64,000 nt of DNA from Pyramidobacter sp. YE332 (lineage in GTDB: Bacteria > Synergistota > Synergistia > Synergistales > Dethiosulfovibrionaceae), in assembly GCF_033060595.1 (NCBI RefSeq), contig NZ_CP133038.1, forward strand, positions 2,480,001 through 2,544,000, read 5' to 3'. The position numbers and the translations under genes are program-made. Below, piece after piece: positions 7,471 to 15,446 of the stretch. The stretch's first letter is position 1, and each line of letters opens with the position of its first letter. The notes below the pieces were generated by a model that was not told the DNA's origin, searched no databases, and saw nothing but the letters and a program-made list of their open reading frames with translations.

Positions 7471-8685
7471 ATGAGCACTCACGAACAGAGTTCCGCGTTG
7501 AAAGTTCACAAGCTGACGTTCTGGGAAGCGACGATGATCGTCGTCGGCGCGAATATCGGTTCCGGCATTCTCGGGCTGGCCTATTCGAGCCGTAAGGCCG
7601 GCTGGCCGGTTCTGTTGCTGTGGCTGATTGTCGCCGGCATTTTCACGACATTCTCGATGCTGTACGTCGCCGAGACGACATTGCGCACGGAAAAACCTCT
7701 GCAGCTCCCCGGACTGGCCGAGCGTTATGTCGGCAAACTGGGAGCCGCGCTCATCTTCATCTCCGTGGCAGCCAACTCGATCGGCTGCATGATTGCCTAC
7801 ATGACCGGCAGCGGCAATATTCTTGCCAAAATGTTCGACATTCCCAATCAAATGGGCAGTCTGCTGTTCGCCGTTCCTGCCGTCATCGTCGTCTGGCTGG
7901 GTCTGAAGGCTACCGGCGTCGCCGAAAAAATCATCAGCACCGGCATGATGGTCATGGTCGGCGTGATTATCGCGGCTTCGTTTCTCTCCGACAAGGCGAA
8001 TGTGAACAGCGCTCTTTACGCCAACTGGACGTACGCCGTGCCCGTGTTTAACGTCGCGATTTTCTGTTACATCGCTCAGTACGCCGTGCCCGAAATGGCC
8101 CGCGGCCTGCGCCATGATCCTCGGGAACTGCCCAAGGCTATCACCACGGGCATGTTTCTCACCGCCGTGCTGTTGGCTCTTGTGCCCCTGGCCGTCATCT
8201 CTCTGACCGGCCCCGAAAAAGTCACGCAGGTCGCCACGATCGCCTGGGGTGAAGCCCTTGGCCAGTGGGCTTTCTTCGTCGCCAACATCTTCGCCCTGTG
8301 CGCTATGATGACTTCTTACTGGGCCGTCGGCGGCAGCTTCCTGACGAACATCGTCGACATGTTCCATTTCAAGTCCGAGACCGATTTCATGACCCGGCTC
8401 GTTTCGGTGATCTGCGTCTGCGTGCCTCCATTTCTGCTGGCCTACAGCGGCATGGTCGGCTTCGTCGACGCAATTTATCTGGCCGGAACATTCGGCGGCG
8501 TGATCATGTCCATCCTGCCCGTGATGATGCTGAACAGCTCGCGCAAAAGCGGCGACGTCGAGCCACATTGGAAGTGCGGCTGGTACAGCGCCGGCTGGGT
8601 TCAGGGCCTGCTGATCGTCCTCTTCTGCGGTGCGGCCGTCTACGCGATTTTCGACCTCGCGGGCATCCTTCCGAGCGCGTGGTAA
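7471..8685 (+). CDS. Amino-acid permease (aromatic/hydroxy amino acid type)
   Basis: Inner-membrane secondary transporter of 404 residues with about 11 hydrophobic segments. The N-terminal motif TMIVVGANIGSGILGLAYSS resembles the first helix of the hydroxy/aromatic amino acid permease family (TyrP, Mtr, SdaC) within the APC superfamily. The ATG at 7471 is 7 nt after AAGGAGGA; an upstream in-frame ATG (7447) precedes the ribosome site. It is followed 14 bp later by a formamidase-family gene, so the imported compound may be an amino acid amide or a related substrate. The palindrome-controlled promoter at 7367 suggests substrate induction. Specificity is not proven. Confidence 0.8.
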   Translation: MSTHEQSSALKVHKLTFWEATMIVVGANIGSGILGLAYSSRKAGWPVLLLWLIVAGIFTTFSMLYVAETTLRTEKPLQLPGLAERYVGKLGAALIFISVAANSIGCMIAYMTGSGNILAKMFDIPNQMGSLLFAVPAVIVVWLGLKATGVAEKIISTGMMVMVGVIIAASFLSDKANVNSALYANWTYAVPVFNVAIFCYIAQYAVPEMARGLRHDPRELPKAITTGMFLTAVLLALVPLAVISLTGPEKVTQVATIAWGEALGQWAFFVANIFALCAMMTSYWAVGGSFLTNIVDMFHFKSETDFMTRLVSVICVCVPPFLLAYSGMVGFVDAIYLAGTFGGVIMSILPVMMLNSSRKSGDVEPHWKCGWYSAGWVQGLLIVLFCGAAVYAIFDLAGILPSAW

Positions 8686-8699
8686 AGCGGGTGTGCTGA

Positions 8700-9590
8700 A
8701 TGCAGTTTTTAGGAAAAGACAAAGTTATTTTCTCTTTTAACCAAGACAACAAGCCGGCGTATTTCGTCGACGACGGCGAAGTTTTCACCGTCGAAACCGA
8801 CGACTGCTACAGTGGTCAGATCAAAGATTCCAGCGTGCTGCGCCCCGACATCGACATTTCCATCATGGACTGTTCGGTCGGCCCGATTTACGTTAACGGC
8901 GCCGAGCCGGACGATGTGCTGTGCGTCGAGATCCTTGGCATTGATTTTGCGCCGCAGGGCGTCATGGTCACGTCGCCGGGACTGGGCGTGCTTGGCGGGA
9001 AGACGAAAAAAGCCAATACGAAAATCATTCCGATCGAGGACGGCTATGCCCATTTCAGCAAGGATATCATCCTGCCGCTGACGCCGATGGTGGGCGTGAT
9101 CGGCGTGGCGCCCCGCAGCGGCGACATTCATTGTGCCGTGCCCGGCGATCATGGTTCCAACATGGACACGAAAGTCATCACCGTCGGTTCCAAAGTCTAT
9201 CTGCCTGTCGCCGTCAAAGGGGCATTGCTGGCCGTCGGCGACTTGCACGCCTGCATGGGCGACGGAGAACTCAGCGGCACCGGCATCGAAACGGCCGGCA
9301 CGATCCTGATGAAAACGACCGTGGTCAAAGGAACGCGCCTCGAACGTCCTATGGTGGAGACGAAGGACAGCATGTACACGATCGCTTCCGCAAAGGAATT
9401 CAAAGACGGCGTGCGTGCCGCCGTCGAAGACATGGTCAATTATCTGATGAAAAAAACCGGACTGGAATTTCAGGATGCGTACCGCCTTCTCAGCGCCACC
9501 TGTGACATTCAGATCAGCCAGGTAGTCAACGATTTGCACACGTTCCGCGTGCGCGCCCCCAAGAAGCTCCTGAAGCTGGGCGGAATCTAG
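8700..9590 (+). CDS. Acetamidase/formamidase family protein
   Basis: FmdA/AmdA family amidohydrolase, releasing ammonia from formamide, acetamide or a related small amide in the cytoplasm. The 296 residues, at the short end of the family, include family-typical segments: VNGAEPDDVLCVEI, the VGVIGVAPRSGDIHC stretch, PGDHGSNMDTKVI and GDLHACMGDGELSGTGIE. The conserved Asp, His and Glu residues of the metal site lie in these. It starts 14 bp after the permease stop and shares its promoter. The pairing suggests import and deamidation of one substrate. Confidence 0.88.
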   Translation: MQFLGKDKVIFSFNQDNKPAYFVDDGEVFTVETDDCYSGQIKDSSVLRPDIDISIMDCSVGPIYVNGAEPDDVLCVEILGIDFAPQGVMVTSPGLGVLGGKTKKANTKIIPIEDGYAHFSKDIILPLTPMVGVIGVAPRSGDIHCAVPGDHGSNMDTKVITVGSKVYLPVAVKGALLAVGDLHACMGDGELSGTGIETAGTILMKTTVVKGTRLERPMVETKDSMYTIASAKEFKDGVRAAVEDMVNYLMKKTGLEFQDAYRLLSATCDIQISQVVNDLHTFRVRAPKKLLKLGGI

Positions 9591-9637
9591 TTTTTCCCTT
9601 GAACATAAAGGGACTAACAACGCAGACTTTCTAAGAC

Positions 9638-9695
9638 AACACAGCCCGCGGCGTCTTCGGAGAACATTCCAGAGCTGCCTGCGGGCTGTGTTTTT
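9638..9695 (+). terminator. Terminator after the formamidase-family gene
   Basis: A 12-bp perfect stem (9638-9649 with 9681-9692) has a long loop, and the second arm runs into a T-tract ending at 9695. It lies 48 bp after the stop of the formamidase-family gene. Confidence 0.8.
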
Positions 9696-9816
9696 CGTGA
9701 GATTCCGCCGCCGATTCCCAGCTTCGCCGCGCTTATGCTATTTCTTGATAAAAAGCGCTGACATAGTTTGCGGGGCCCTTGCCGCCGCGCGCCGGGGAGC
9801 AAACGGCGCAGCTGCA

Positions 9817-9859
9817 AAAAAACCTTTCGGACGGAACGTTCCCGCCCGAAAGGTTTTTT
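9817..9859. terminator. Bidirectional terminator of the LysR gene
   Basis: A perfect 14-bp stem (9817-9830 with 9846-9859) has six A at the start and six T at the end, so it works in both directions. It lies 33 bp past the stop of the minus-strand LysR gene. Confidence 0.88.
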
Positions 9860-9891
9860 CGCCTTCGACACGCGCTTTCAATCGGCGCGGA

Positions 9892-10803
9892 CTACATCGT
9901 ATGATACTGACACTTGCTGCGGGCGATGTCGAAGAGGTCGCGCATATAACTGGAAAGCCGCAGCTTTTTCCGATAACAGAAGTAGAAATGCCGCTCGAAG
10001 CCATGGCAGCGCAGCGGATAACATTTAGTCAGTGTTTCCACGCGCGTGTCCCCCTGGATGTAGCCGTAAGGGCAGACCATCACGGCGTTGAGCTGGGCGG
10101 TGACCAATTTGGCGGCTTCCATGTTGAACAGTTCGAGCAGCACGCGCGGCTCGAACTGGCACAGCTGAGCGAGGTGGTTCTGGATGGTGCGCACGCTGTG
10201 CCCCGAGGTGAGGTTGACGAAGTTTTCCTCTCGCGCTTCGCTCAGTTCGATTTCGGTCCCCTGGCCGATGCGGCGGGAAATGGCCGTCTGCTTGGAGGCC
10301 ATGAGGACGATCTGTTCGTTTTCCAGCAGGCGGTATTCCAAGTCGTTCTGCTTCGACGCGGTGGTGATGAAGGCCACGTCGCAGCCGCCCTTGCTGAGCA
10401 GCTCCTCGAGGCGGACGGAAGGCAGTTCTTTCAGTTCGACGGTGACGAGCGGATAGCGGGCGAGAAAGGCGGGCAGGATCTGCGGCAGCAGGGAGATGCT
10501 GCGCTGCGCCGAAATGCCGATGCGCAGCGTGGCGCGGTGATCGTTTTTCATTTCGGCGATCTCGCTGAGGAGATTCCGCTCGGCCGTCATGATCTCGCGC
10601 ATGCTTTCGACGTAGCGCTGGCCGGCGTAGGTGAGCGTCAACCGCTTGGCGTGGCGGTCGAAGATCAGCAGCCCCAGTTCGTCTTCCACGGCTTTGACGG
10701 TCTGCGACAGCGACGGCTGGGAAATGAGGAGTTTTTTCGCGGCCGCCGTGATGCTGCCCGCCTCGAGAATAGCCATGATGTAAGAAGCGTGTTTCAAATT
10801 CAA
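9892..10803 (-). CDS. LysR family regulator divergent from the citrate operon
   Basis: 303-residue LysR-type transcription factor. The N-terminal winged helix-turn-helix contains AGSITAAAKKLLISQPSLSQTVKAVED-type recognition residues (about 16-42); the periplasmic-binding-like effector domain spans about 90-300. The start is TTG at 10803, preceded by AAGGAGG with 8-nt spacing; no better ATG exists. It is divergent from tctCBA-citDEF across 160 bp containing AT-rich T-N11-A type sequence (around ATACTGTATAAATAT, 10820-10840), so it is the likely activator of citrate uptake and cleavage. The effector, presumably citrate, is inferred from context. Confidence 0.88.
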   Translation of the reverse strand: MNLKHASYIMAILEAGSITAAAKKLLISQPSLSQTVKAVEDELGLLIFDRHAKRLTLTYAGQRYVESMREIMTAERNLLSEIAEMKNDHRATLRIGISAQRSISLLPQILPAFLARYPLVTVELKELPSVRLEELLSKGGCDVAFITTASKQNDLEYRLLENEQIVLMASKQTAISRRIGQGTEIELSEAREENFVNLTSGHSVRTIQNHLAQLCQFEPRVLLELFNMEAAKLVTAQLNAVMVCPYGYIQGDTRVETLTKCYPLRCHGFERHFYFCYRKKLRLSSYMRDLFDIARSKCQYHTM

Positions 10804-10965
10804 TCGCGCCGCCTCCTTAAATGTATACTGTATAAATATCTTTGACCATAATTGTGACCTTATGGGCGCATAAAACTTTTAGTATTGGCATTTTCCCTAA
10901 AAAGTTGAATAATAAAATCAGCGTCATTAACTCAATCTCGTTTACGTTTAAAGGAGGAATTGCAA

Positions 10966-11958
10966 GTGAAAAAGTTCGTGTATGCTCTGTTGGCCGTATC
11001 CCTGCTCGGCGCCGCGGCCGTTTCCGCAGGGGCCGAAGAGTGGAAGTTCACCCGCAAGATCGACGTGGTCTGCCCCTGGGGCGTGGGCGGCGGCGCCGAC
11101 AGCACGATCCGCCCCATGGCCAAGTTGCTCAAGGACATTCTCGGCGTCGAGGTCGAGGTCGTCAACGTTTCCGGCGGCTCGGGCGTCAACGGCGTGGAGT
11201 ACACCTACAAGCAGCCCGCCGACGGCTACACCTTCATGCTGGGCACGCAGAGCCTGATCATGCAGGACCTGCAGGGGGCCACTTCGATGAACTTCCGCTC
11301 CGAGTTCATTCCCGTCGCCAAACTGGTCCACTCCATCAACATCATCGCCGGCTCCAAGAAAGCCATGGACCAGAAGGGCTATCACAGCTTTTCCGAGATG
11401 ATCAAGTACGCCAAGGAGCATCCGTTCGAGATCAACGTGGGCATGCTCACCGCCACGGGCGCCGACGGCGCTTCGCTGCGCCAGACGCTGGCCGGGCTCG
11501 ACGTGAACGAAGTGCCCTACTCCGGCGGTTCCGAGATGAACTCCGCGCTGGTGGGCGGTCACATCGACATGATGATCACCGGCACCGACGAGATCGCCGG
11601 GCTGATCCAGGCGGGCGACATCGTGCCGCTGTGCGCCATCTGCGAAAAGCGCATGAAGCTCTATCCCAACATGGAGAGCACGGGCGAGCTGGGCATCGAT
11701 TCCTTCATCGGCACCTGGCGCGGCATTTTCGCCAAGGCCGGCACGCCTCAGCCCGCGATCGACGCGCTGGTCGCCGCCATCGAGAAGGCCGTTCAAACCA
11801 AGGAATGGCAGGATTTCCTCGTAGCCGGCGCTTACGACGAGCGCCCCGGCTTCGCCGCGCCCAAGGAGTTCGCCGAGCTGTTCGAGAGCGAGTACAAGAC
11901 GTTCACCGAGTATCTGAAGTCCGAGGAAGTTTTGAAGAAGGATTACTACGCCAAGTAG
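10966..11958 (+). CDS. tctC: Tripartite tricarboxylate transporter substrate-binding protein (TctC)
   Basis: Periplasmic high-affinity receptor of a TTT (tripartite tricarboxylate transporter) system. The 330 residues start with a signal peptide (KKFVYALLAVSLLGAAAVSAG, cleavage near AGA-EEW). The family core includes VCPWGVGGGADSTIRPMA, VNVSGGSGVNGV and QPADGYTFMLG. The GTG at 10966 is 7 nt after AAGGAGGA; the TTG six bases earlier is too close to the ribosome site. It is the first gene of tctCBA-citDEF, and a terminator-like hairpin after it probably keeps receptor expression above that of the permeases. Citrate as ligand is inferred from the downstream citrate lyase genes. Confidence 0.92.
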   Translation: MKKFVYALLAVSLLGAAAVSAGAEEWKFTRKIDVVCPWGVGGGADSTIRPMAKLLKDILGVEVEVVNVSGGSGVNGVEYTYKQPADGYTFMLGTQSLIMQDLQGATSMNFRSEFIPVAKLVHSINIIAGSKKAMDQKGYHSFSEMIKYAKEHPFEINVGMLTATGADGASLRQTLAGLDVNEVPYSGGSEMNSALVGGHIDMMITGTDEIAGLIQAGDIVPLCAICEKRMKLYPNMESTGELGIDSFIGTWRGIFAKAGTPQPAIDALVAAIEKAVQTKEWQDFLVAGAYDERPGFAAPKEFAELFESEYKTFTEYLKSEEVLKKDYYAK

Positions 11959-11982
11959 TTCCTCCTGCGCGCCGCAACCACG

Positions 11983-12012
11983 AAAGGGGGGCTTTGCCGC
12001 TCCCCTTTTTTT
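11983..12012 (+). terminator. Attenuator/terminator between tctC and tctB
   Basis: A short stem (AAAGGGG at 11983-11989 with CCCCTTT at 12002-12008) runs into a T-tract interrupted by one C. It sits inside an operon, 25 bp after tctC, so it likely gives partial termination rather than ending the unit. Confidence 0.65.
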
Positions 12013-12076
12013 CTTTACTCTGTCAACGTTTATTGTAGCACAAGCTTCCTCAATCCCTGAAAGGTGGTGCGGATCA

Positions 12077-12622
12077 GTGTTCGAACTGATTCTCAACGTT
12101 CTGTTGTGGCTCGGCCTGGCCTACACGTACGCGTTCCACGTGCTGGAGGCGCCCGTTCCCGCCAAGGTCCTGCGCAATCCCTACGCCCTCAAGCCCGACG
12201 TGTGGCCCAACGTCATCATCGTTCTGCTTCTGATCTGCGTGGCGATCAACATCGCGCGCATCGTCATGAAAAACAGGGGCAAAGCGGAGTTTTCGCTGGG
12301 CGCCTTTTTCGCTTCCATCGGCGGATTTTTCGCCAGCCGTCTGTTCCTCGGCATCGTCATCGTCGTGGCGGCCTGCTTTGTGCTCGAACCGCTCGGCTTC
12401 ATGGGCACGTGTTTCCTGATGCTGTTCTTCTACGGCATGCTGCTGGGCGAACGGAAAGTCGCGCGCCTGTTCGTCTTCTCGATTCTGGTCACGCTGCTCC
12501 TCTACGTGGTCTTCAGCGTCCTGCTGTCGGTCAATCTGCCCCGCGGCACCATTCCTCAGGCGCGCAACTTCGCGCTCTGGCTGGAGTCGCTGGTGTCTCA
12601 GGCCCAATCTCTTATCTCGTGA
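12077..12622 (+). CDS. tctB: TTT transporter small permease (TctB)
   Basis: Small membrane subunit of the tricarboxylate transporter. The 181 residues contain four hydrophobic segments (about 2-20, 40-60, 85-120 as two adjacent helices, and 130-155), typical of TctB. The start is GTG at 12077 with a GGTGGTG upstream. It lies between tctC and tctA, 14 bp before the latter. The sequence is weakly conserved in this family, so the call rests on topology and position. Confidence 0.85.
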   Translation: MFELILNVLLWLGLAYTYAFHVLEAPVPAKVLRNPYALKPDVWPNVIIVLLLICVAINIARIVMKNRGKAEFSLGAFFASIGGFFASRLFLGIVIVVAACFVLEPLGFMGTCFLMLFFYGMLLGERKVARLFVFSILVTLLLYVVFSVLLSVNLPRGTIPQARNFALWLESLVSQAQSLIS

Positions 12623-12636
12623 GGCGGTGAATCGGA

Positions 12637-14148
12637 ATGTCGACTTTTGAATTGCTGCAAAGCGGCTTCAGCGTGCTGATGGAGCCGCAAGTGTTTTTCA
12701 TGGTGGTCATGGCCATCGTGATGGGGACGATCTTCGGCGCTCTGCCCGGCGTCAGCTCCACGATGGCCGTGGCGCTCGGGCTGCCGTTTACGTACAGCAT
12801 GGAGCCGGTGCCGGCCATCGTCTTCCTCGTGGCCGTTTACTGCTCGGCCATCACCGGCGGCTCGATCACGGCGATCCTGTTCAAGATTCCAGGCGTACCT
12901 TCCAGCGCGCCGACGACGTTCGACGGCTACCCGATGGCGCAGCGCGGCGAAGCCGGCAAGGCTCTGGGAGTGGCGCTCGGCGCTTCGGCGATCGGCGGCC
13001 TGGTCTCGGCGTTCTGCATGCTGCTGCTTTCGCCGCAGCTCACGCAGGCGGCGCTGTCGTTCGGCCCTTCCGACCTGTTCGCGATCACGTTCATGGGTCT
13101 GTCGATCCTCGCCTGTCTCGACTCGTCCAACATCCTGCGCACGATCATCTCCGGCCTGATCGGCCTGCTTCTGGCCTGCGTCGGCCAGGACAGGATGTAC
13201 GCCGTGCAGCGCATGACCTTCGGCTCCAAAGAACTGCTGGCCGGTCTGGAAATGATCCCCGTGCTGATCGGTATTTTCGCCGTCACCGAGGTGCTCAAGC
13301 AGACGCGCAAGAGCGACCGCCTCGACGCCAAGGAAGGCGTCGGCGGCGGTCACGTGGACACGAAGATGCCCACGCTGGCCGAGTGGCTGAGGATCAAGTG
13401 GCTCGTGCTTCGCTGCTCCATTATCGGCACGATCATCGGCATCCTTCCCGGCGCCGGCGCGACGATCGCCTCGTTCCTGTGCTACTCCACGGAAACGAAG
13501 CTCTCCAAGCATCCCGAGAAGTTCGGCACCGGCATCATCGACGGCATCGCCGCATCCGAATCGGCCAACAACGCCGCCACCGGCGGCGCTATGGTGCCTT
13601 TGCTCTCGCTCGGCATCCCCGGCGGCAACGCCGCGGCCGTGATGATGAGCGCGCTGGTGCTCAAGGGCGTGCAGCTCGGGCCGCTGCTGCTCACCAACCA
13701 GCCCCAGTACCTGAGCGCCACGTTCGCCTCCATGCTCGTCACCAACATCCTCATGGTCATCGTCGCCATGGGCATCGCCAAGGTCTTCGCGAAGATCCTC
13801 GCCATCCCCTACAGCTATCTCGGCCCGATCATCGTCATGCTGGCCATCATCGGTTCCTACGCCACCAACATGAGCATCGCCGACGTGAAGATCATGGCCG
13901 TCGCCGGCATCGTCGGGCTGATCTTCGCCGTCTGCCGCTTCAACAGCGCCGCCATGATCCTCGGCCTGGTGCTGGGCGAGATCTGCGAGAGCAACTTCAG
14001 CCGCGCCTATACGATCTCGCGCGCCGACCTGGTAAGCATGTTCTCGCGCCCCATCGCCGGCTCCCTGATGGTGCTCAGCGTCGCCCTCTTGGTCTACCCC
14101 ATCGTCGCCTCTTTCTTCGGAAAAAAGAAACCGTCGGCGAACGCCTGA
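12637..14148 (+). CDS. tctA: TTT transporter large permease (TctA)
   Basis: The large transport subunit: 503 residues (family usual about 500) with some 10-12 membrane segments. Family motifs: GTIFGALPGVSSTMAVALGLPFT (about 31-53), the central GTIIGILPGAGATIASFLCY (about 264-283) and AASESANNAATGGAMVPLLSLGIPG. The two related glycine/proline-rich motifs mark the internal duplication of the family. ATG at 12637 follows AGGCGG. It completes the transporter directly upstream of the citrate lyase genes. Confidence 0.95.
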   Translation: MSTFELLQSGFSVLMEPQVFFMVVMAIVMGTIFGALPGVSSTMAVALGLPFTYSMEPVPAIVFLVAVYCSAITGGSITAILFKIPGVPSSAPTTFDGYPMAQRGEAGKALGVALGASAIGGLVSAFCMLLLSPQLTQAALSFGPSDLFAITFMGLSILACLDSSNILRTIISGLIGLLLACVGQDRMYAVQRMTFGSKELLAGLEMIPVLIGIFAVTEVLKQTRKSDRLDAKEGVGGGHVDTKMPTLAEWLRIKWLVLRCSIIGTIIGILPGAGATIASFLCYSTETKLSKHPEKFGTGIIDGIAASESANNAATGGAMVPLLSLGIPGGNAAAVMMSALVLKGVQLGPLLLTNQPQYLSATFASMLVTNILMVIVAMGIAKVFAKILAIPYSYLGPIIVMLAIIGSYATNMSIADVKIMAVAGIVGLIFAVCRFNSAAMILGLVLGEICESNFSRAYTISRADLVSMFSRPIAGSLMVLSVALLVYPIVASFFGKKKPSANA

Positions 14149-14161
14149 TTTTGTCCGATCG

Positions 14162-14190
14162 AGCGCAGCGCTTTCCCGGCTGCGCTTTCT
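14162..14190 (+). terminator. Weak hairpin between tctA and citD
   Basis: An 8-bp stem (14162-14169 with 14179-14186) is followed by TTTCT. It is probably an attenuator or processing signal, since citD follows 40 bp later with a good ribosome site and no separate promoter was found. Confidence 0.45.
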
Positions 14191-14231
14191 CCTTGGAATT
14201 ATCGTAGAAATCCTGTCAGGAGGTCAAAGCC

Positions 14232-14537
14232 ATGGAACTGAAAACCACCGGCGTGGCCGGCACGCTCGAATCGAGCGACGTGATGGTTACGCTCGAGCCG
14301 GCGCCGTCGGGCATCAGCCTGAACCTTGAAAGCACCGTCATCAACCAGTACGGCCGCCAGATCAAAGAGACCGTGCTCGCCACGCTGGCGCGCCTCGGCG
14401 TGAAAAACGCCGCCGTCACCGTCAGCGACCACGGCGCGCTGGACTGCACCATCACGGCGCGCGTCGAGTGCGCCTATTACCGCGGCTGTCAGCGCGACGC
14501 CGACGGACCGTATCCCTGGGGAGGCGAGATCGCATGA
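14232..14537 (+). CDS. citD: Citrate lyase acyl carrier protein (gamma subunit, CitD)
   Basis: Acyl carrier subunit of citrate lyase, which bears the 2'-(5''-phosphoribosyl)-3'-dephospho-CoA prosthetic group. The 101 residues include AGTLESSDVMV with Ser14, the position modified in characterised CitD proteins. The later GVKNAAVTVSDHGALDCTI segment is also typical. AGGAGGT precedes the ATG. It overlaps citE by four bases (ATGA), which implies coupled translation in the fixed order citD-citE-citF. Confidence 0.95.
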   Translation: MELKTTGVAGTLESSDVMVTLEPAPSGISLNLESTVINQYGRQIKETVLATLARLGVKNAAVTVSDHGALDCTITARVECAYYRGCQRDADGPYPWGGEIA

Positions 14538-15445
14538 TCCCCCGCCCGAAACCGGAAAAGTTCCGCCTGCGCCGCACGATGATGTTCATGAACGCGCAGA
14601 AGCCCGGACTGATCAAGGACGCGTATATTTACGGAGCCGACTCGATCATGCTCGACCTCGAAGACGCGGTGGCCGAGAACCAGAAGGACGCGGCGCGCTT
14701 TTCGCTTTATCACGCGCTGAAAACCGTCGATTACGGCGACACGGAAGTGCTCGTGCGCATCAACGGCCTCGACACGCCGCACTGGCGCGAGGACGTGCGC
14801 GTCGCTGTGGCCGGAGGCGCCGACGGCATCCGCATCGCCAAGACCGAAAGCGCCGCCGACGTGCAAACCGTGGACGCCGCCGTGACCGAAGCCGAGCGCG
14901 AGTTCGGCGTCGAAGAGGGACGCACGCTGCTGATGGCCGCCATCGAAAGCCCCAAGGGCGTGCTCAACGCTTACGAGATCTGCACCGCTTCGCCCCGCCT
15001 GTTCGGCATCGCCCTTTCCGGCGGCGACTACCGCAAGTGCATGCAGGTCAAGCCGGTCCCTGGCGGTATCGAGATGCTCGCCGCCCGCGGCCAGATGCTG
15101 ATCGCCGCCCGCGCCGCCGGCGTGCAGTGCTTCGACACCGTCTTCACCGATCTCGACGACGAGGCGGGCTTCCGCGCCGAAATGCAGCAGAACAAGGACA
15201 TGGGCTTCGACGGCAAGTCGCTGATCAATCCCCGGCAGATCCGCATCGTCCACGAGATGCTGGCGCCGACGCCGCAGGAGATCGCCGCCGCCGAGACGCT
15301 CGTCAAAGCCTATCGCGAAAACGCCGCCAAAGGCGTCGGCGTGTTCACCATCAACGGCAAAATGATCGACATCGCCTTTGTGCCCGGCGCCGAGCGCGTC
15401 ATCGCGCTCGCCAAGGCCAGCGGCGTTTACGAGGGGGAACTGTAA
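14534..15445 (+). CDS. citE: Citrate lyase beta subunit (citryl-ACP lyase, CitE)
   Basis: Cleaves citryl-ACP to oxaloacetate and acetyl-ACP. The 303 residues form an HpcH/HpaI-type TIM barrel. The N-terminus RRTMMFMNAQKPGLIKDA is typical, as is the Mg-binding LDLEDAVAENQKD segment (about 37-49) and the LLMAAIESPKGVLN segment with the second acidic ligand. Start ATG at 14534 overlaps the citD stop. Length is standard for the family. Together with CitD and CitF it gives oxaloacetate and acetate from citrate in fermentation. Confidence 0.94.
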   Translation: MIPRPKPEKFRLRRTMMFMNAQKPGLIKDAYIYGADSIMLDLEDAVAENQKDAARFSLYHALKTVDYGDTEVLVRINGLDTPHWREDVRVAVAGGADGIRIAKTESAADVQTVDAAVTEAEREFGVEEGRTLLMAAIESPKGVLNAYEICTASPRLFGIALSGGDYRKCMQVKPVPGGIEMLAARGQMLIAARAAGVQCFDTVFTDLDDEAGFRAEMQQNKDMGFDGKSLINPRQIRIVHEMLAPTPQEIAAAETLVKAYRENAAKGVGVFTINGKMIDIAFVPGAERVIALAKASGVYEGEL

Positions 15446-15446
15446 A

